This document shows, piece after piece, positions 25,605-33,476 of a DNA stretch of 64,000 nt. Position 1 is the stretch's first letter; each line of letters starts with the position of its first letter. The DNA comes from a virus: the IMG/VR virus record IMGVR_UViG_3300033141_006329, positions 124,001 through 188,000 of that record; one strand, 5' to 3'. Under the pieces are notes generated by a model that did not search any database, was not told where the DNA came from, and was given only the letters and a program-made list of their open reading frames with translations. The translations under genes and the position numbers were made by a program.

Positions 25605-25999
25605 AATATTAATCCTCCCATATCGAACATACTATTTAGTATATCTTCCTCAGCCTCAATATTAATATATTGCGCATTGTTGGAGTTGAGATCGCTAATC
25701 ATCTCAAAAAGCTCTTCGAGCTGATTATTTGTTATACACTTGTCCACGATATTCATGAGAGTATCAAAAAAGTTTTTACAACACAACATGAAAGTTATAG
25801 TATTGGTGGAGTTGGTCTGCCACTGATCTTTATATAATGTTAATCTCCAAGCGTCCTTTCCCATATACCATCCAATCTGCATAATATATCTTCCGTGTAT
25901 TTTGTTATAATTCCCTGCACACTCATTCCAACGATCTGTCATATTTCTTATCACTTCTTCGCCCAAATTCTTAAATAAACCCTTCTTTCGAATAATCAT
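25601..25999 (-). CDS. Array-family small protein
   Basis: A 132-aa protein with an extended basic N-terminus (MIIRKKGLFKNLGEEVIRNM), then IGWYMGKDAWRLTLYKDQW, FFDTLMNIVDKCI and an ending AEEDILNSMFDMGGLIL. The last five residues are shared with the upstream 74-aa member. ATGA overlap on both sides. Function unknown. Confidence 0.78.
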   Translation of the reverse strand: MIIRKKGLFKNLGEEVIRNMTDRWNECAGNYNKIHGRYIMQIGWYMGKDAWRLTLYKDQWQTNSTNTITFMLCCKNFFDTLMNIVDKCITNNQLEELFEMISDLNSNNAQYINIEAEEDILNSMFDMGGLIL

Positions 26000-26220
26000 A
26001 ATATTAATCCTCCCGCAGTAAGTAAATCTAATAGATCCTCAATATGAATACCTATGAAATGTGTTCCACCATTCTTTACGAATTCCGTTCTTTTAGTACG
26101 ATCCGAATTCAATATATCTTTAATCTTTTCTGAGTTTTCAGGTGTAGTTGTCATATCAAAATGCAATGTAGTACCACCATAAAAAACGAAGGTCATATCT
26201 TTAACCCATTTTTTAAACAT
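25996..26220 (-). CDS. Short array-family protein, 74 aa
   Basis: Shortened family member: MFKKWVKDMTFVFYGGTTLHF, then a helix and FIGIHIEDLLDLLTAGGLIL. It keeps the IEDLL...GG ending but lacks most of the strand-rich region. Its start is within the last codons of the upstream gene (NMDV). It may be a minimal form or a partly deleted one. Function unknown. Confidence 0.7.
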   Translation of the reverse strand: MFKKWVKDMTFVFYGGTTLHFDMTTTPENSEKIKDILNSDRTKRTEFVKNGGTHFIGIHIEDLLDLLTAGGLIL

Positions 26221-26539
26221 CCATATTTCCTCCCATAAATTGATTCAAAAGATCATCTATATCAAGCGCGACAGTATCATCACATGCTTGTATTGTTTTC
26301 TTAAAGGTTTCTGAAAAATCATCATATATTTTCTCAATGCATTCGATTATAACATCTCTAAAATTATGGCCAATAATATCAAATATAATATGACCATCAT
26401 TATCTCCGCCGGGCCATTTGATTAATTCCACCCCACTATAAGGATCTCCATCGTCCCAAACTGCAATATCACAACCATGTGTACTATGTATCAGGGCACC
26501 ACATACATCCCAGCCCCAATGAAGTTTTTGCTTATACAT
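26213..26539 (-). CDS. Array-family small protein, VWD type
   Basis: A 108-aa protein with CDIAVWDDGDPYSGVELIKW, IIFDIIGHNFRDVIIECIEKIYDD and VALDIDDLLNQFMGGNMDV. It forms a close trio with 26542 and 26873 (shared CDIxVWDN, VIIECIxK, LDIDDxLN). The trio is a local tandem expansion. Function unknown. Confidence 0.8.
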   Translation of the reverse strand: MYKQKLHWGWDVCGALIHSTHGCDIAVWDDGDPYSGVELIKWPGGDNDGHIIFDIIGHNFRDVIIECIEKIYDDFSETFKKTIQACDDTVALDIDDLLNQFMGGNMDV

Positions 26540-26541
26540 GT

Positions 26542-26880
26542 TTATATCCCTCTTCCAATCATGATATTCAAAATATCATCTATATCAAGAGTAACAACAT
26601 TATCACAACTACAAATCAAATCCCTAAATTTATCAATATTACCATCAAATACTTTTTTGATACATTCAATTATAACCTTATCAAAATGTTGGCCGGCAAT
26701 ATCGAATAAAATAAAAGCATCAGTATATTTGTTCCAGTTACCATCATCTATCTCCATGCCACTAACCATTCCGTCAATAGCATAAAAACTATTTTCATTA
26801 TCCCAAACCACTATATCACAATCTGGGAATTCGCAAATAAAATCACCATCTTCTTTAGTCCATTTAAAATTTCTAGTCAT
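26542..26880 (-). CDS. Array-family small protein, VWD type
   Basis: A 112-aa protein: FKWTKEDGDFICEFPDCDIV, then ILFDIAGQHFDKVIIECIKKVFDG, then VVTLDIDDILNIMIGRGI. Second member of the VWD trio. It starts with ATG inside the end of its upstream neighbour (GCDD). Function unknown. Confidence 0.8.
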   Translation of the reverse strand: MTRNFKWTKEDGDFICEFPDCDIVVWDNENSFYAIDGMVSGMEIDDGNWNKYTDAFILFDIAGQHFDKVIIECIKKVFDGNIDKFRDLICSCDNVVTLDIDDILNIMIGRGI

Positions 26881-27196
26881 CGCACCCTTCCTCCATCAAA
26901 TCATTTAACACATTATCTATATCAATTATAACTTGAGTATCACATTTTCCTATATGCTGTTGAAATGTATACGCAGAATCAAATATTTCCTCAATACAAC
27001 TGATTAATACTTTATCAAAATTGGGATTATTGATATAAAATTCAATATAATCTATTGTATCAGCAGATTTTCTACATACTAATTCTAGTCCCATGCGGTC
27101 AATACCATCGTTCCATATGATAATATCATAATGTTCTGTAGTATGAGTAAGACGATCATCACCCCATATATCGTTATACCAACTAAGTTTCCTCAT
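26873..27196 (-). CDS. Array-family small protein, VWD type
   Basis: A 107-aa protein from the ATG at 27196 (MRKLSWYNDIWG); a TTG two codons upstream is the alternative. It contains HYDIIIWNDGIDRMGLELV and FDKVLISCIEEIFDSAYTF, and ends VIIDIDNVLNDLMEEGCDD. Third member of the trio. It overlaps the end of the 55-aa gene upstream. Function unknown. Confidence 0.78.
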   Translation of the reverse strand: MRKLSWYNDIWGDDRLTHTTEHYDIIIWNDGIDRMGLELVCRKSADTIDYIEFYINNPNFDKVLISCIEEIFDSAYTFQQHIGKCDTQVIIDIDNVLNDLMEEGCDD

Positions 27197-27350
27197 ACAC
27201 AATCCCGCCCACTACAAAATAATCCAACATAATATCTACGTTATCCTTTATAAAACAATGACAAGGCGTGATTTGTGCTATATATGTACGAGACATCCCT
27301 GCAAATCTATATAAAGGCGTCAGCACCACCTTCTCATTACAATTTTTCAT
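27183..27350 (-). CDS. Small protein with array-type ending, 55 aa
   Basis: ATG at 27350 has GAGGAGAAATT upstream. The peptide opens MKNCNEKVVLTPLYRFAGMS and ends NVDIMLDYFVVGGIVYEET, which resembles the family ending. GGCGGG in that ending precedes the next start. It may be a very short family form. Function unknown. Confidence 0.55.
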   Translation of the reverse strand: MKNCNEKVVLTPLYRFAGMSRTYIAQITPCHCFIKDNVDIMLDYFVVGGIVYEET

Positions 27351-27359
27351 AATTTCTCC

Positions 27360-27491
27360 TCAATAAATCTCACCTTTATTATTAATCAACTGTATCATTG
27401 TCTCTAATTTATATGGAAAATCTACCATATCCTTTCGTGCTAAACCGTCCCAAATTCTATTTTCTTCTTTCCTCCATTCTTTTTCGGTCAT
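27360..27491 (-). CDS. Small charged protein, 43 aa
   Basis: Opens MTEKEWRKEENRIWDGLARK and continues to a stop at 27360. GGAGGGATATAATATATT precedes the ATG, and the stop TGA runs into GAGGAG for the next gene. No family assignment. It fills what otherwise looks like a gap in the array. Confidence 0.55.
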   Translation of the reverse strand: MTEKEWRKEENRIWDGLARKDMVDFPYKLETMIQLINNKGEIY

Positions 27492-27823
27492 AATATATTA
27501 TATCCCTCCTCCATAAATTGATTTAAAATATTATATTGACTTATCTGTATATTCAATTCATAAATCTCTTTGACTAACTTTTTAAATTTTTGCAAATTAT
27601 ATTCCTCGTCGCGAGATTTGATAATAACCATTAACTCTTTTCTGAACGATGAAGATTTAATGCAGAAACGGATATGACCAAAACCCGAAGCTGAGATGAT
27701 CCAATCCTTCTCGCTAGGAAACAATCGAAATAATTCAATGTGCTCTTCTCTATAGACTGCATCTGTAGTAATATAACTAGGGTAATGTTTACGGTTCTCA
27801 AAGCTAATCCACCGGCTGCTCAT
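27488..27823 (-). CDS. Array-family small protein, SFREEL type
   Basis: A 111-aa protein: RKHYPSYITTDAVYREEHIE, FRLFPSEKDWIISASGFGHI, SSSFRKELMVIIKSRD, NILNQFMEEGYNIL. First of four consecutive members (27488-28781) sharing a W...TTDxYxxxxxxLFxxFP opening and an RE/RKEL helix. The ending supplies GGAGGG. Function unknown. Confidence 0.8.
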   Translation of the reverse strand: MSSRWISFENRKHYPSYITTDAVYREEHIELFRLFPSEKDWIISASGFGHIRFCIKSSSFRKELMVIIKSRDEEYNLQKFKKLVKEIYELNIQISQYNILNQFMEEGYNIL

Positions 27824-28151
27824 AACGACATCCCTCCTCCATAAATTTCATCAATAAATCATTGTCATATATTTTCACATTCACTGTTTTATTAATACTT
27901 TTCCGCACTACATATTTAAAAAATTCGACACTCTGACTTATATTCGATTTGGTAATAACTGATTTTAAACACTCTCTAAATAATAATGAAGTGGTATAAA
28001 ATTTAATAACACCTCTTCCAGAACCCGAAAGGATCCAATAATAAGTACCTTGATATATACGTAGTTGATCCCGGCCATTTATCCTAAATGTATCCGTAGT
28101 ATAATAACTTTTGGGAGGACCTTCTTTTTCCTCATTCCAACCATCTATCAT
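27804..28151 (-). CDS. Array-family small protein, SFREEL type
   Basis: A 115-aa protein: PKSYYTTDTFRINGRDQLRI, YYWILSGSGRGVIKFYTTSL, LFRECLKSVITKS, DNDLLMKFMEEGCRYEQ. The last five residues (YEQPVD) extend past the EGG motif because the overlap with the next gene is longer (20 bases). Function unknown. Confidence 0.8.
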   Translation of the reverse strand: MIDGWNEEKEGPPKSYYTTDTFRINGRDQLRIYQGTYYWILSGSGRGVIKFYTTSLLFRECLKSVITKSNISQSVEFFKYVVRKSINKTVNVKIYDNDLLMKFMEEGCRYEQPVD

Positions 28152-28461
28152 CTCCTACTCCTTTCACTAATAATATTTCTAATATATCGTCTTTTACTTC
28201 TATATATTTACAAGACTCATCATTCACAATAGGTTCAATTCCGCACTTATTAAAAAATTCAGATAATACTGTTTTTATAACAACTTTTATCTTAGGTGAA
28301 AATATTTTAAATACAAGAATACAATAATTATTGTGTGGAGTTACAACATTCCAACCATCATTATCTGGAAAGAGATTAAATTGTTTTACATCATCCTTAT
28401 AATATCGATCCGTTGTATTATAAGAACAAATAGTATTAGTAATAGATTTCCAACCTGTCAT
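28132..28461 (-). CDS. Array-family small protein, SFREEL type
   Basis: A 109-aa protein: TGWKSITNTICSYNTTDRYY, QFNLFPDNDGWNVVTPHNNY, IKVVIKTVLSEFFNKCG, and a weak ending KDDILEILLVKGVGDDRWLE. The EGG triad has decayed to VKG, although AAAGGAGT is still encoded there. Function unknown. Confidence 0.78.
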   Translation of the reverse strand: MTGWKSITNTICSYNTTDRYYKDDVKQFNLFPDNDGWNVVTPHNNYCILVFKIFSPKIKVVIKTVLSEFFNKCGIEPIVNDESCKYIEVKDDILEILLVKGVGDDRWLE

Positions 28462-28781
28462 AATTCTTCTCCCTCATTTATAATTGTGATTAGTATATCT
28501 AGTTCCAATTTTATACTTGGATAACTATTCATAAACAGATATAGGCTGTCTAATCCATGTTTTTCAATATATTCTGATATAATTGTTTTTATCACTTCTC
28601 TAAAAGATAATAGACCAGTATAAAATTTAATATTGCCTAAGTTTATATGTTTTGATAACAACCAACGATATTCGGTAACATATAGGTATAGAAAATATTT
28701 TTCACCGATCCAATATTTATCACAAGCCGTGTATCTAAAAACTTTATCTGTTAATTCGAGCCAACCGTTGCTATAACTCAT
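28458..28781 (-). CDS. Array-family small protein, SFREEL type
   Basis: A 107-aa protein: NGWLELTDKVFRYTACDKYW, then LSFREVIKTIISEYIEKHGL, then LELDILITIINEGEEL. Closest to 28132. The ATG overlaps the end of the MWKK-type gene (KGYEL). The ending GAGGGAGAAGAATTATGA encodes the next ribosome site. Function unknown. Confidence 0.8.
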   Translation of the reverse strand: MSYSNGWLELTDKVFRYTACDKYWIGEKYFLYLYVTEYRWLLSKHINLGNIKFYTGLLSFREVIKTIISEYIEKHGLDSLYLFMNSYPSIKLELDILITIINEGEEL

Positions 28782-29094
28782 ATCCTTTCTCCATCAAACT
28801 GTTTATATTCTCATCGATATTGATTTTCACAACAATTTTATGCAGATTTCTCATCATCATTGTTACACCTTTAAAATCATGAAAAATTTGATCCCCTATA
28901 GCATCACGTATTTCATACTTAAAATCTATGGATGATTTGGGAGGAATCTTGAACCAGAAAAGATTTATAATACAACCGCCTCCTCTAAATACTTCACGTA
29001 GGCTCACACACCAGTAAACATAATCAACCGCAGAGATAGATAGGGTGTGGTCGCCATAATTAAAGCGTATACCATTCTCACATTTTTTCCACAT
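28771..29094 (-). CDS. Array-family small protein, MWKK type
   Basis: A 107-aa protein from the ATG at 29094 (MWKKCENGIRFNYGDH), which lies in the end of the upstream gene; the longer frame to 29139 lacks a ribosome site. Its paralogue is 30207 (MWEKFYNGMWFAYDKD). Both have IRDAIGDQIFHDF or LRDIIGKQIYQDF, then an ending VKINIDENINSLMEKGYEL. Function unknown. Confidence 0.8.
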   Translation of the reverse strand: MWKKCENGIRFNYGDHTLSISAVDYVYWCVSLREVFRGGGCIINLFWFKIPPKSSIDFKYEIRDAIGDQIFHDFKGVTMMMRNLHKIVVKINIDENINSLMEKGYEL

Positions 29095-29455
29095 ATTGCG
29101 CCCCTTCCTCTGACATATTATAAAATAAAGATTCCACACTCATGTCGATATTAATAATAATACCATTGGGATTATGTGTTTTTACAATATTTAACATTTT
29201 TGCACGGAATGTTTCGACTGATTTTGATTTCAAATTCTCATATATAATATCCAACAAAATAGGAATAAAATCATCATTTATATTTTTGAATATAATAGCA
29301 ACGCCACTATAATCTTCGTATCCAATAGCTATTCCCCAACCAGATCCTAATCCATACCTGATTGCTATCCAATATGCCCCTACTCTTGTGCCCATCCCAG
29401 TATGCCCATATTCTACAGACCAGCCTTCCCTTACATAACACGAAATATCATTCAT
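29078..29455 (-). CDS. Array-family small protein, duplicate of 30555 gene
   Basis: A 125-aa protein: MNDISCYVREGWSVEYGHTG, then YWIAIRYGLGSGWGIAIGY, AIIFKNINDDFIPILLDIIYE. The protein at 30555 has WGIAMGYTDCKGLAIIFEKV and TDFIPLLLDIVEQY. Both are followed by an MWxK-type gene, so the two-gene unit has been duplicated. Function unknown. Confidence 0.82.
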   Translation of the reverse strand: MNDISCYVREGWSVEYGHTGMGTRVGAYWIAIRYGLGSGWGIAIGYEDYSGVAIIFKNINDDFIPILLDIIYENLKSKSVETFRAKMLNIVKTHNPNGIIINIDMSVESLFYNMSEEGAQYVEKM

Positions 29456-29844
29456 GTCCTTCTTTCCCTCCCCAATAAAATGTTTCCAATGTATCCTCCA
29501 ATCTCACAGCAATAAAATCTTTATTATTTTTTATAAAGTTATAAAATTTATCATAATTTTTTTCAATAGCCTTCTCAACAATAAGTATTATTTCGCCAGG
29601 AAATTTATCATCTGAAATTTCAAAATCAATACCACCAATAAAAGTGTTACCATTGTCTAATTTCAAACGAAGGGATCCATCAGAATTACTTTCCTCCCAA
29701 AAATCTAAAAAAATACCACCCATCCGTCCACATGATGCAATAATTATTCCCCTCATAAACAAGATCATCACCCTCAGCAGGGCTCATCTGCGCTTTTCCT
29801 TCCTTTATATGAGCATAATATTCATACATCTCATTTGAGTCCAT
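29448..29844 (-). pseudogene. Frameshifted array-family gene
   Basis: Frame 1, from the ATG at 29844 (MDSNEMYEYYAHIKEGKAQM), runs to YCIMWTDGWYFF and then stops at 29686. The other frame continues LDFWEESNSDGSLRLKLDNG, EISDDKFPGEIILIVEKAIE and an ending VRLEDTLETFYWGGKEGHE. Together they make one family-like protein. The break lies at a run of seven A on + (29707-29713; T on the coding strand). It is a real frameshift, slippage or a sequencing error. Confidence 0.65.
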
Positions 29845-30220
29845 AACAACCTCCCTCAAAAAATTCTTGTATAACCAAATCAAATACATCATATTTGTAA
29901 TCATAAGATGTATAAGGAGCAATTGTCTCATATAAATCCTCTACAGATCCAGACCTTAAAAATTCTGTCATTAGATCCAATAATATATACATGAAATCAT
30001 AATCATTTGTATTAAATACGATATATTTGCAACCAAAAGCGAATTCAGATCCTCGTATAGTCCTCTTAATATTTGATGTCATTATAGCAATCTTGGTGGG
30101 ACCAAAACTATTGACATCATACATGACCCCTATAGTATATGGATTTTTTTCATAAAAGAATCTTTCTCCATGATCCTTAACGGACCAACCAAAATCAATA
30201 TAATGTTTAACATTGTTCAT
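29831..30220 (-). CDS. Array-family small protein
   Basis: A 129-aa protein: MNNVKHYIDFGWSVKDHGER, YTIGVMYDVNSFGPTKIAIM, YIVFNTNDYDFMYILLDLMTEFL, and an ending LVIQEFFEGGCYGLK. A family member by the FGWSV opening, the helix and the EGGC ending. It lies between the MWEK gene and the frameshifted gene. GAGGGAGG in its end serves the next start. Function unknown. Confidence 0.8.
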   Translation of the reverse strand: MNNVKHYIDFGWSVKDHGERFFYEKNPYTIGVMYDVNSFGPTKIAIMTSNIKRTIRGSEFAFGCKYIVFNTNDYDFMYILLDLMTEFLRSGSVEDLYETIAPYTSYDYKYDVFDLVIQEFFEGGCYGLK

Positions 30221-30554
30221 ATGACCCTCCCTTCAATAACTCATTCAAACAATTATAGATATCAACATGTATAACCTCATTATAATTATCCTTCATAATA
30301 TCTAGAACACTTTCAAAATCCTGATAAATCTGTTTCCCTATAATATCTCGTAATTCGCATTGAAAAGAATTAGTCATATAAGAAGGCATTACAAATTTTA
30401 TATAAACCATCATCGAGCAACTACCCCTACTATACCAATGCCGATGTTCCAGATATACGCTCTCTTTATATCTATCTTTTTCATATGTTTGCGATATGAC
30501 TATCTCATCTTTATCATATGCGAACCACATGCCATTATAGAATTTTTCCCACAT
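30207..30554 (-). CDS. Array-family small protein, MWEK type
   Basis: A 115-aa protein: MWEKFYNGMWFAYDKDEIVI, FQCELRDIIGKQIYQDFESV, IHVDIYNCLNELLKGGSYEQC. Paralogue of 28771; each is preceded by an FIPxLLDI-type gene. It starts immediately after the upstream stop, with AGAGGGGAAGAT as ribosome site. Function unknown. Confidence 0.8.
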   Translation of the reverse strand: MWEKFYNGMWFAYDKDEIVISQTYEKDRYKESVYLEHRHWYSRGSCSMMVYIKFVMPSYMTNSFQCELRDIIGKQIYQDFESVLDIMKDNYNEVIHVDIYNCLNELLKGGSYEQC

Positions 30555-30917
30555 TTATCTTCCCCTCTCTAATATATCAAAAAGAAATTTATCTATATCA
30601 ATTTTTATATAAACAGTACTACCTATACAAAGATCATTTAGAACTATATCTATCAATGTGGATTCTAACTTATGTAGTGTATTTGTCTGTATATATTGTT
30701 CTACAATATCCAATAATAGAGGAATGAAATCAGTACCAACTTTCTCAAATATTATAGCAAGTCCTTTACAGTCTGTATATCCCATAGCAATTCCCCAGCC
30801 ACAACAATTAACTCCACATATCACAGCCACCCATATATCATCAATATTTTTATACATACCCACCCCATGCCTACTATCAAATATCCAATCATTTCTGCGA
30901 TATTGTTCTAGATTCAC
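30555..30917 (-). CDS. Array-family small protein, YRRNDW type
   Basis: A 120-aa protein: MNLEQYRRNDWIFDSRHGVG, WVAVICGVNCCGWGIAMGYT, AIIFEKVGTDFIPLLLDIVEQY, IKIDIDKFLFDILERGR. Its pairing with 30207 mirrors the 29078/28771 pair. The ending has decayed to ERGR but AGAGAGGGG remains as ribosome site. Function unknown. Confidence 0.82.
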   Translation of the reverse strand: MNLEQYRRNDWIFDSRHGVGMYKNIDDIWVAVICGVNCCGWGIAMGYTDCKGLAIIFEKVGTDFIPLLLDIVEQYIQTNTLHKLESTLIDIVLNDLCIGSTVYIKIDIDKFLFDILERGR

Positions 30918-31216
30918 AATTCACCTCCCTCAGCCATAAAATTCAAAATACTTTCATCGTCCATAAACAGACCACCACCATCATAATTCATAATATTGTT
31001 GATATTCAAATTCACATCATCTATAGCCTTGCGTAAAATATTTTCAAGTATATACATAAAATCATTGTGATATTCTTCATTCATAAGAAAAACAAAACGT
31101 ACTAAAAACGTAATACCATCAGATATATCCAAACCAGGATAATAACCAGTGAAACAATTCCTCAATCCTATATTTATCTGATATTTTTTATAAGGTGTAT
31201 ATATGTTACTAATCAT
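30914..31216 (-). CDS. Array-family small protein, DDESILN type
   Basis: A 100-aa protein from the ATG at 31216, which overlaps the upstream stop (TAATG). It contains YQINIGLRNCFTGYYPGLDI and EEYHNDFMYILENILRKAID, and ends LFMDDESILNFMAEGGEL. Its neighbour 31216-31560 has the same plan (YPGMYIDDGIEI, MDDESILNCIMSEG), so the pair is a tandem duplicate. Function unknown. Confidence 0.8.
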   Translation of the reverse strand: MISNIYTPYKKYQINIGLRNCFTGYYPGLDISDGITFLVRFVFLMNEEYHNDFMYILENILRKAIDDVNLNINNIMNYDGGGLFMDDESILNFMAEGGEL

Positions 31217-31560
31217 TATAATTTCTCCCAATATCCTTCACTCATTATACAATTTAAAATACTTTCATCATCCATCCACATTTTACACAACTCTTTACTA
31301 TTCATCTCATGGATCAAAATCTTCATATTAATATCTATAGAATTAATAGCTTTTTGTAGAGTTGAATTGAGTATATCCATAAATTCAGGATGATATTCCT
31401 CATCCATATAGAAGACAGGAGTAGCTATAATTTCAATACCATCATCTATATACATTCCAGGATATTCAGGACCAGCACAATCTTTCATACATATGTGTAT
31501 ATTGTATTTGCCATATTTTTTACTTTCGTATTTTTCTATCTCATATTCGTACGATCTCAT
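31216..31560 (-). CDS. Array-family small protein, DDESILN type
   Basis: A 114-aa protein from the ATG at 31560 (MRSYEYEIEKYESKKYG), with AAGGAGGATTATA upstream; the longer frame runs back through the RNA-ligase-like gene. It contains YNIHICMKDCAGPEYPGMYI and EEYHPEFMDILNSTLQKAIN, and ends WMDDESILNCIMSEGYWEKL. The GAAGGA near its end precedes the next start. Function unknown. Confidence 0.78.
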   Translation of the reverse strand: MRSYEYEIEKYESKKYGKYNIHICMKDCAGPEYPGMYIDDGIEIIATPVFYMDEEYHPEFMDILNSTLQKAINSIDINMKILIHEMNSKELCKMWMDDESILNCIMSEGYWEKL

Positions 31561-32308
31561 TATAATCCTCCTTCTTAGGATACCAATTCCATATAGCTTC
31601 TTCTCCCGATCTCTCAGGCAGATATATACCATCCCTTTTATCCAGCCTAACATATTTACATAAAAAATCAACTACCCATCTTCTATCACCTCTCTTATTT
31701 ATTACCTTATTCCGTTCAACTCGCCATACGGCCCCCTCCACCTCATCAATGGCTCCATGGAATCCATACTTACCTAATCTTACCATTATATCAGCCACAG
31801 ATATAGCCCCACCAACATGAAGGATATGAGGAGTTATGAAATCGAATTGTCCTACTCTTGATTTTAAATCATTAAAAAGAATGCGCTTATAATTGGAAAA
31901 TAAATCAAATGTAACAAATGGTTCATGCGTTAGATTATATCTTGTACTATGAGCTTGTGCTAACCACTCTCCGCAAATCCTCTCATCATTATTAAGAAGC
32001 TCATCAAAGCGAGTTCTATTCCTCTCAACCCAATCAGCAAAAAATCGATGTTGTTTATAATCAGAGCTAACGGCTAAATAACCTGCTCTTATGAGAGGGT
32101 ATATTATTCCATCCTTTTTTGCTACACCGACATTTGTTCCGTCCAATTTTTCCAGGACAGTTATTAAATCATGTTCGTCTCTGGTCTTTTTTATAGCTAT
32201 ATTTCCTTGTCTCTCAGGACAATGATGATCACCGTATCCTGTTCTACTGTTGGGTAGATGCGGAATGTGACCATAACATTTAATTCCTAACGGTTTTTTA
32301 GGTCTCAT
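31541..32308 (-). CDS. RNA-ligase-like nucleotidyltransferase
   Basis: A 255-aa ATP-dependent ligase-type protein from the ATG at 32308 (MRPKKPLG), which overlaps the upstream stop. Nucleotidyltransferase motifs are in order: I, EKLDGTNVG (Lys54); III/IIIa, ICGEWLAQAH and FVTFDLF; IV, VEGAVWRVE; V, VDFLCKYVRLD. This fits Rnl2-like RNA ligases, which seal RNA nicks and may counter host tRNA cleavage. It lies inside the small-gene array and shares its translational coupling. A small DNA ligase is the alternative. Confidence 0.75.
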   Translation of the reverse strand: MRPKKPLGIKCYGHIPHLPNSRTGYGDHHCPERQGNIAIKKTRDEHDLITVLEKLDGTNVGVAKKDGIIYPLIRAGYLAVSSDYKQHRFFADWVERNRTRFDELLNNDERICGEWLAQAHSTRYNLTHEPFVTFDLFSNYKRILFNDLKSRVGQFDFITPHILHVGGAISVADIMVRLGKYGFHGAIDEVEGAVWRVERNKVINKRGDRRWVVDFLCKYVRLDKRDGIYLPERSGEEAIWNWYPKKEDYNEIVRI

Positions 32309-32600
32309 ATTGTTTCCCTTCATACATAAAATCAATATCATGATATTCAAAGTAACTATATTTTTCCAATACATTTAAAAATCCACTCTTATCACCCACA
32401 TCAACCAGAGCCTCAATAAATTCTTCCGCCTCCTTAACATCAAAGTTTTTTAACATACCAATGTGTGTTTCGGTCGTTTCTCTCATATCATGATATATAA
32501 TATAACAACCAGGATGATTACATAAAATAACAGATAATTCCGAATTCTCCTGACACGATACCTTATCTTCCCAATGACTATTGATAATATTTGAGTTCAT
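32298..32600 (-). CDS. Array-family small protein, YFEYHDIDFMYEG type
   Basis: A 100-aa protein: ELSVILCNHPGCYIIYHD, MLKNFDVKEAEEFIEALVDV, and an ending LEKYSYFEYHDIDFMYEGKQ. The last about 20 codons are almost identical in DNA to those of 32597 and of the LRR gene at 33906. It overlaps the ligase-like gene downstream by 11 bases. Function unknown. Confidence 0.8.
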   Translation of the reverse strand: MNSNIINSHWEDKVSCQENSELSVILCNHPGCYIIYHDMRETTETHIGMLKNFDVKEAEEFIEALVDVGDKSGFLNVLEKYSYFEYHDIDFMYEGKQYET

Positions 32601-33094
32601 AATTCAACTCCTTCATACATAAAATCAATATCATGATATTCGAAGTAACTATATTTTTCCAATATATATTGAAATCCTCCTCTACTGCACCCATTGATTA
32701 ATATCGTGATAAATTCTTCCGCTTCCTCAACATCAAAGTTTTTAAGTATACAAATATGTCTTTTCCCTGAGTATAAAATATAATGAGTCAATAACCAGCA
32801 ACCAGGATATTTGTTCAAGAAGACAGATAATTCTTTGTTCTCACAATACATTTTGTGAGTTTTCCAACTACCAAATCCTACCGCTTTCATAATAACTTCC
32901 CCCTCATTCATAATAATCTCAAATAACTTCTCATAATCAATATTCACAGAATGCATTTGATAATTAGTATTATTAAAATCATCTCGTTCTATAGTGAACA
33001 TCATCTTTACTGCACCACTACCGACTTTCCAATTTCGAATAACCATATCAAATCTCCCTTCAATAATATCATTAACTAATGTAACATTACACAA
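32597..33094 (-). CDS. Fused array-family protein, two partial modules
   Basis: A 165-aa frame (TTG start at 33094). Residues 1-68 end in VNIDYEKLFEIIMNEGEV, a family C-terminus. The frame then runs without a stop into MKAVGFGSWKTHKMYCENKE and a complete YFEYHDIDFMYEGVEL-type module. GAGGGGGAAGTTATT lies before the internal ATG at 32890, so the second module could be translated on its own. It looks like two neighbouring genes joined in frame after deletion of the first gene's N-terminus. Function unknown. Confidence 0.68.
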   Translation of the reverse strand: MCNVTLVNDIIEGRFDMVIRNWKVGSGAVKMMFTIERDDFNNTNYQMHSVNIDYEKLFEIIMNEGEVIMKAVGFGSWKTHKMYCENKELSVFLNKYPGCWLLTHYILYSGKRHICILKNFDVEEAEEFITILINGCSRGGFQYILEKYSYFEYHDIDFMYEGVEL

Positions 33095-33476
33095 GTTGAT
33101 ATCCCTTCCCCGAAAACCCTTCTAATAACTCATAGATTTTTATCCTTACTGTATGTGGTGATACAGGATGGTGATCATATATTAGGTTGTCAGTTTCGTA
33201 AGGTTTTAAAGTCTGTTCAGACATTAGAAATATAAGATGCTCGTTAAAAGCTTTGTATTTTTTATCCGATAACAATATATCAAATACCAATACCTTACGA
33301 GGGAGGGTATTATGATTAGTATAAAATCTAATTGTTGGAAATGTGTTATTAACCATCATCCAAATCTCATAATATAAATCCTGTAATACATAAGCACCTA
33401 TAGGGCAATATTTCCATGTTACACCATTAATATTAATACTCTTCTCACAGTTATCAGATCCCGATCGATTAATCAT
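33087..33476 (-). CDS. Array-family small protein
   Basis: A 129-aa protein from the ATG at 33476 (MINRSGSDNCEKSININGVT), inside the upstream gene's GGCQYD ending, with AAGGGAGGATG as site. It contains WKYCPIGAYVLQDLYYEIWM and VLVFDILLSDKKYKAFNEHL, and ends IKIYELLEGFSGKGYQLV. Placed in the family by layout. Function unknown. Confidence 0.72.
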   Translation of the reverse strand: MINRSGSDNCEKSININGVTWKYCPIGAYVLQDLYYEIWMMVNNTFPTIRFYTNHNTLPRKVLVFDILLSDKKYKAFNEHLIFLMSEQTLKPYETDNLIYDHHPVSPHTVRIKIYELLEGFSGKGYQLV

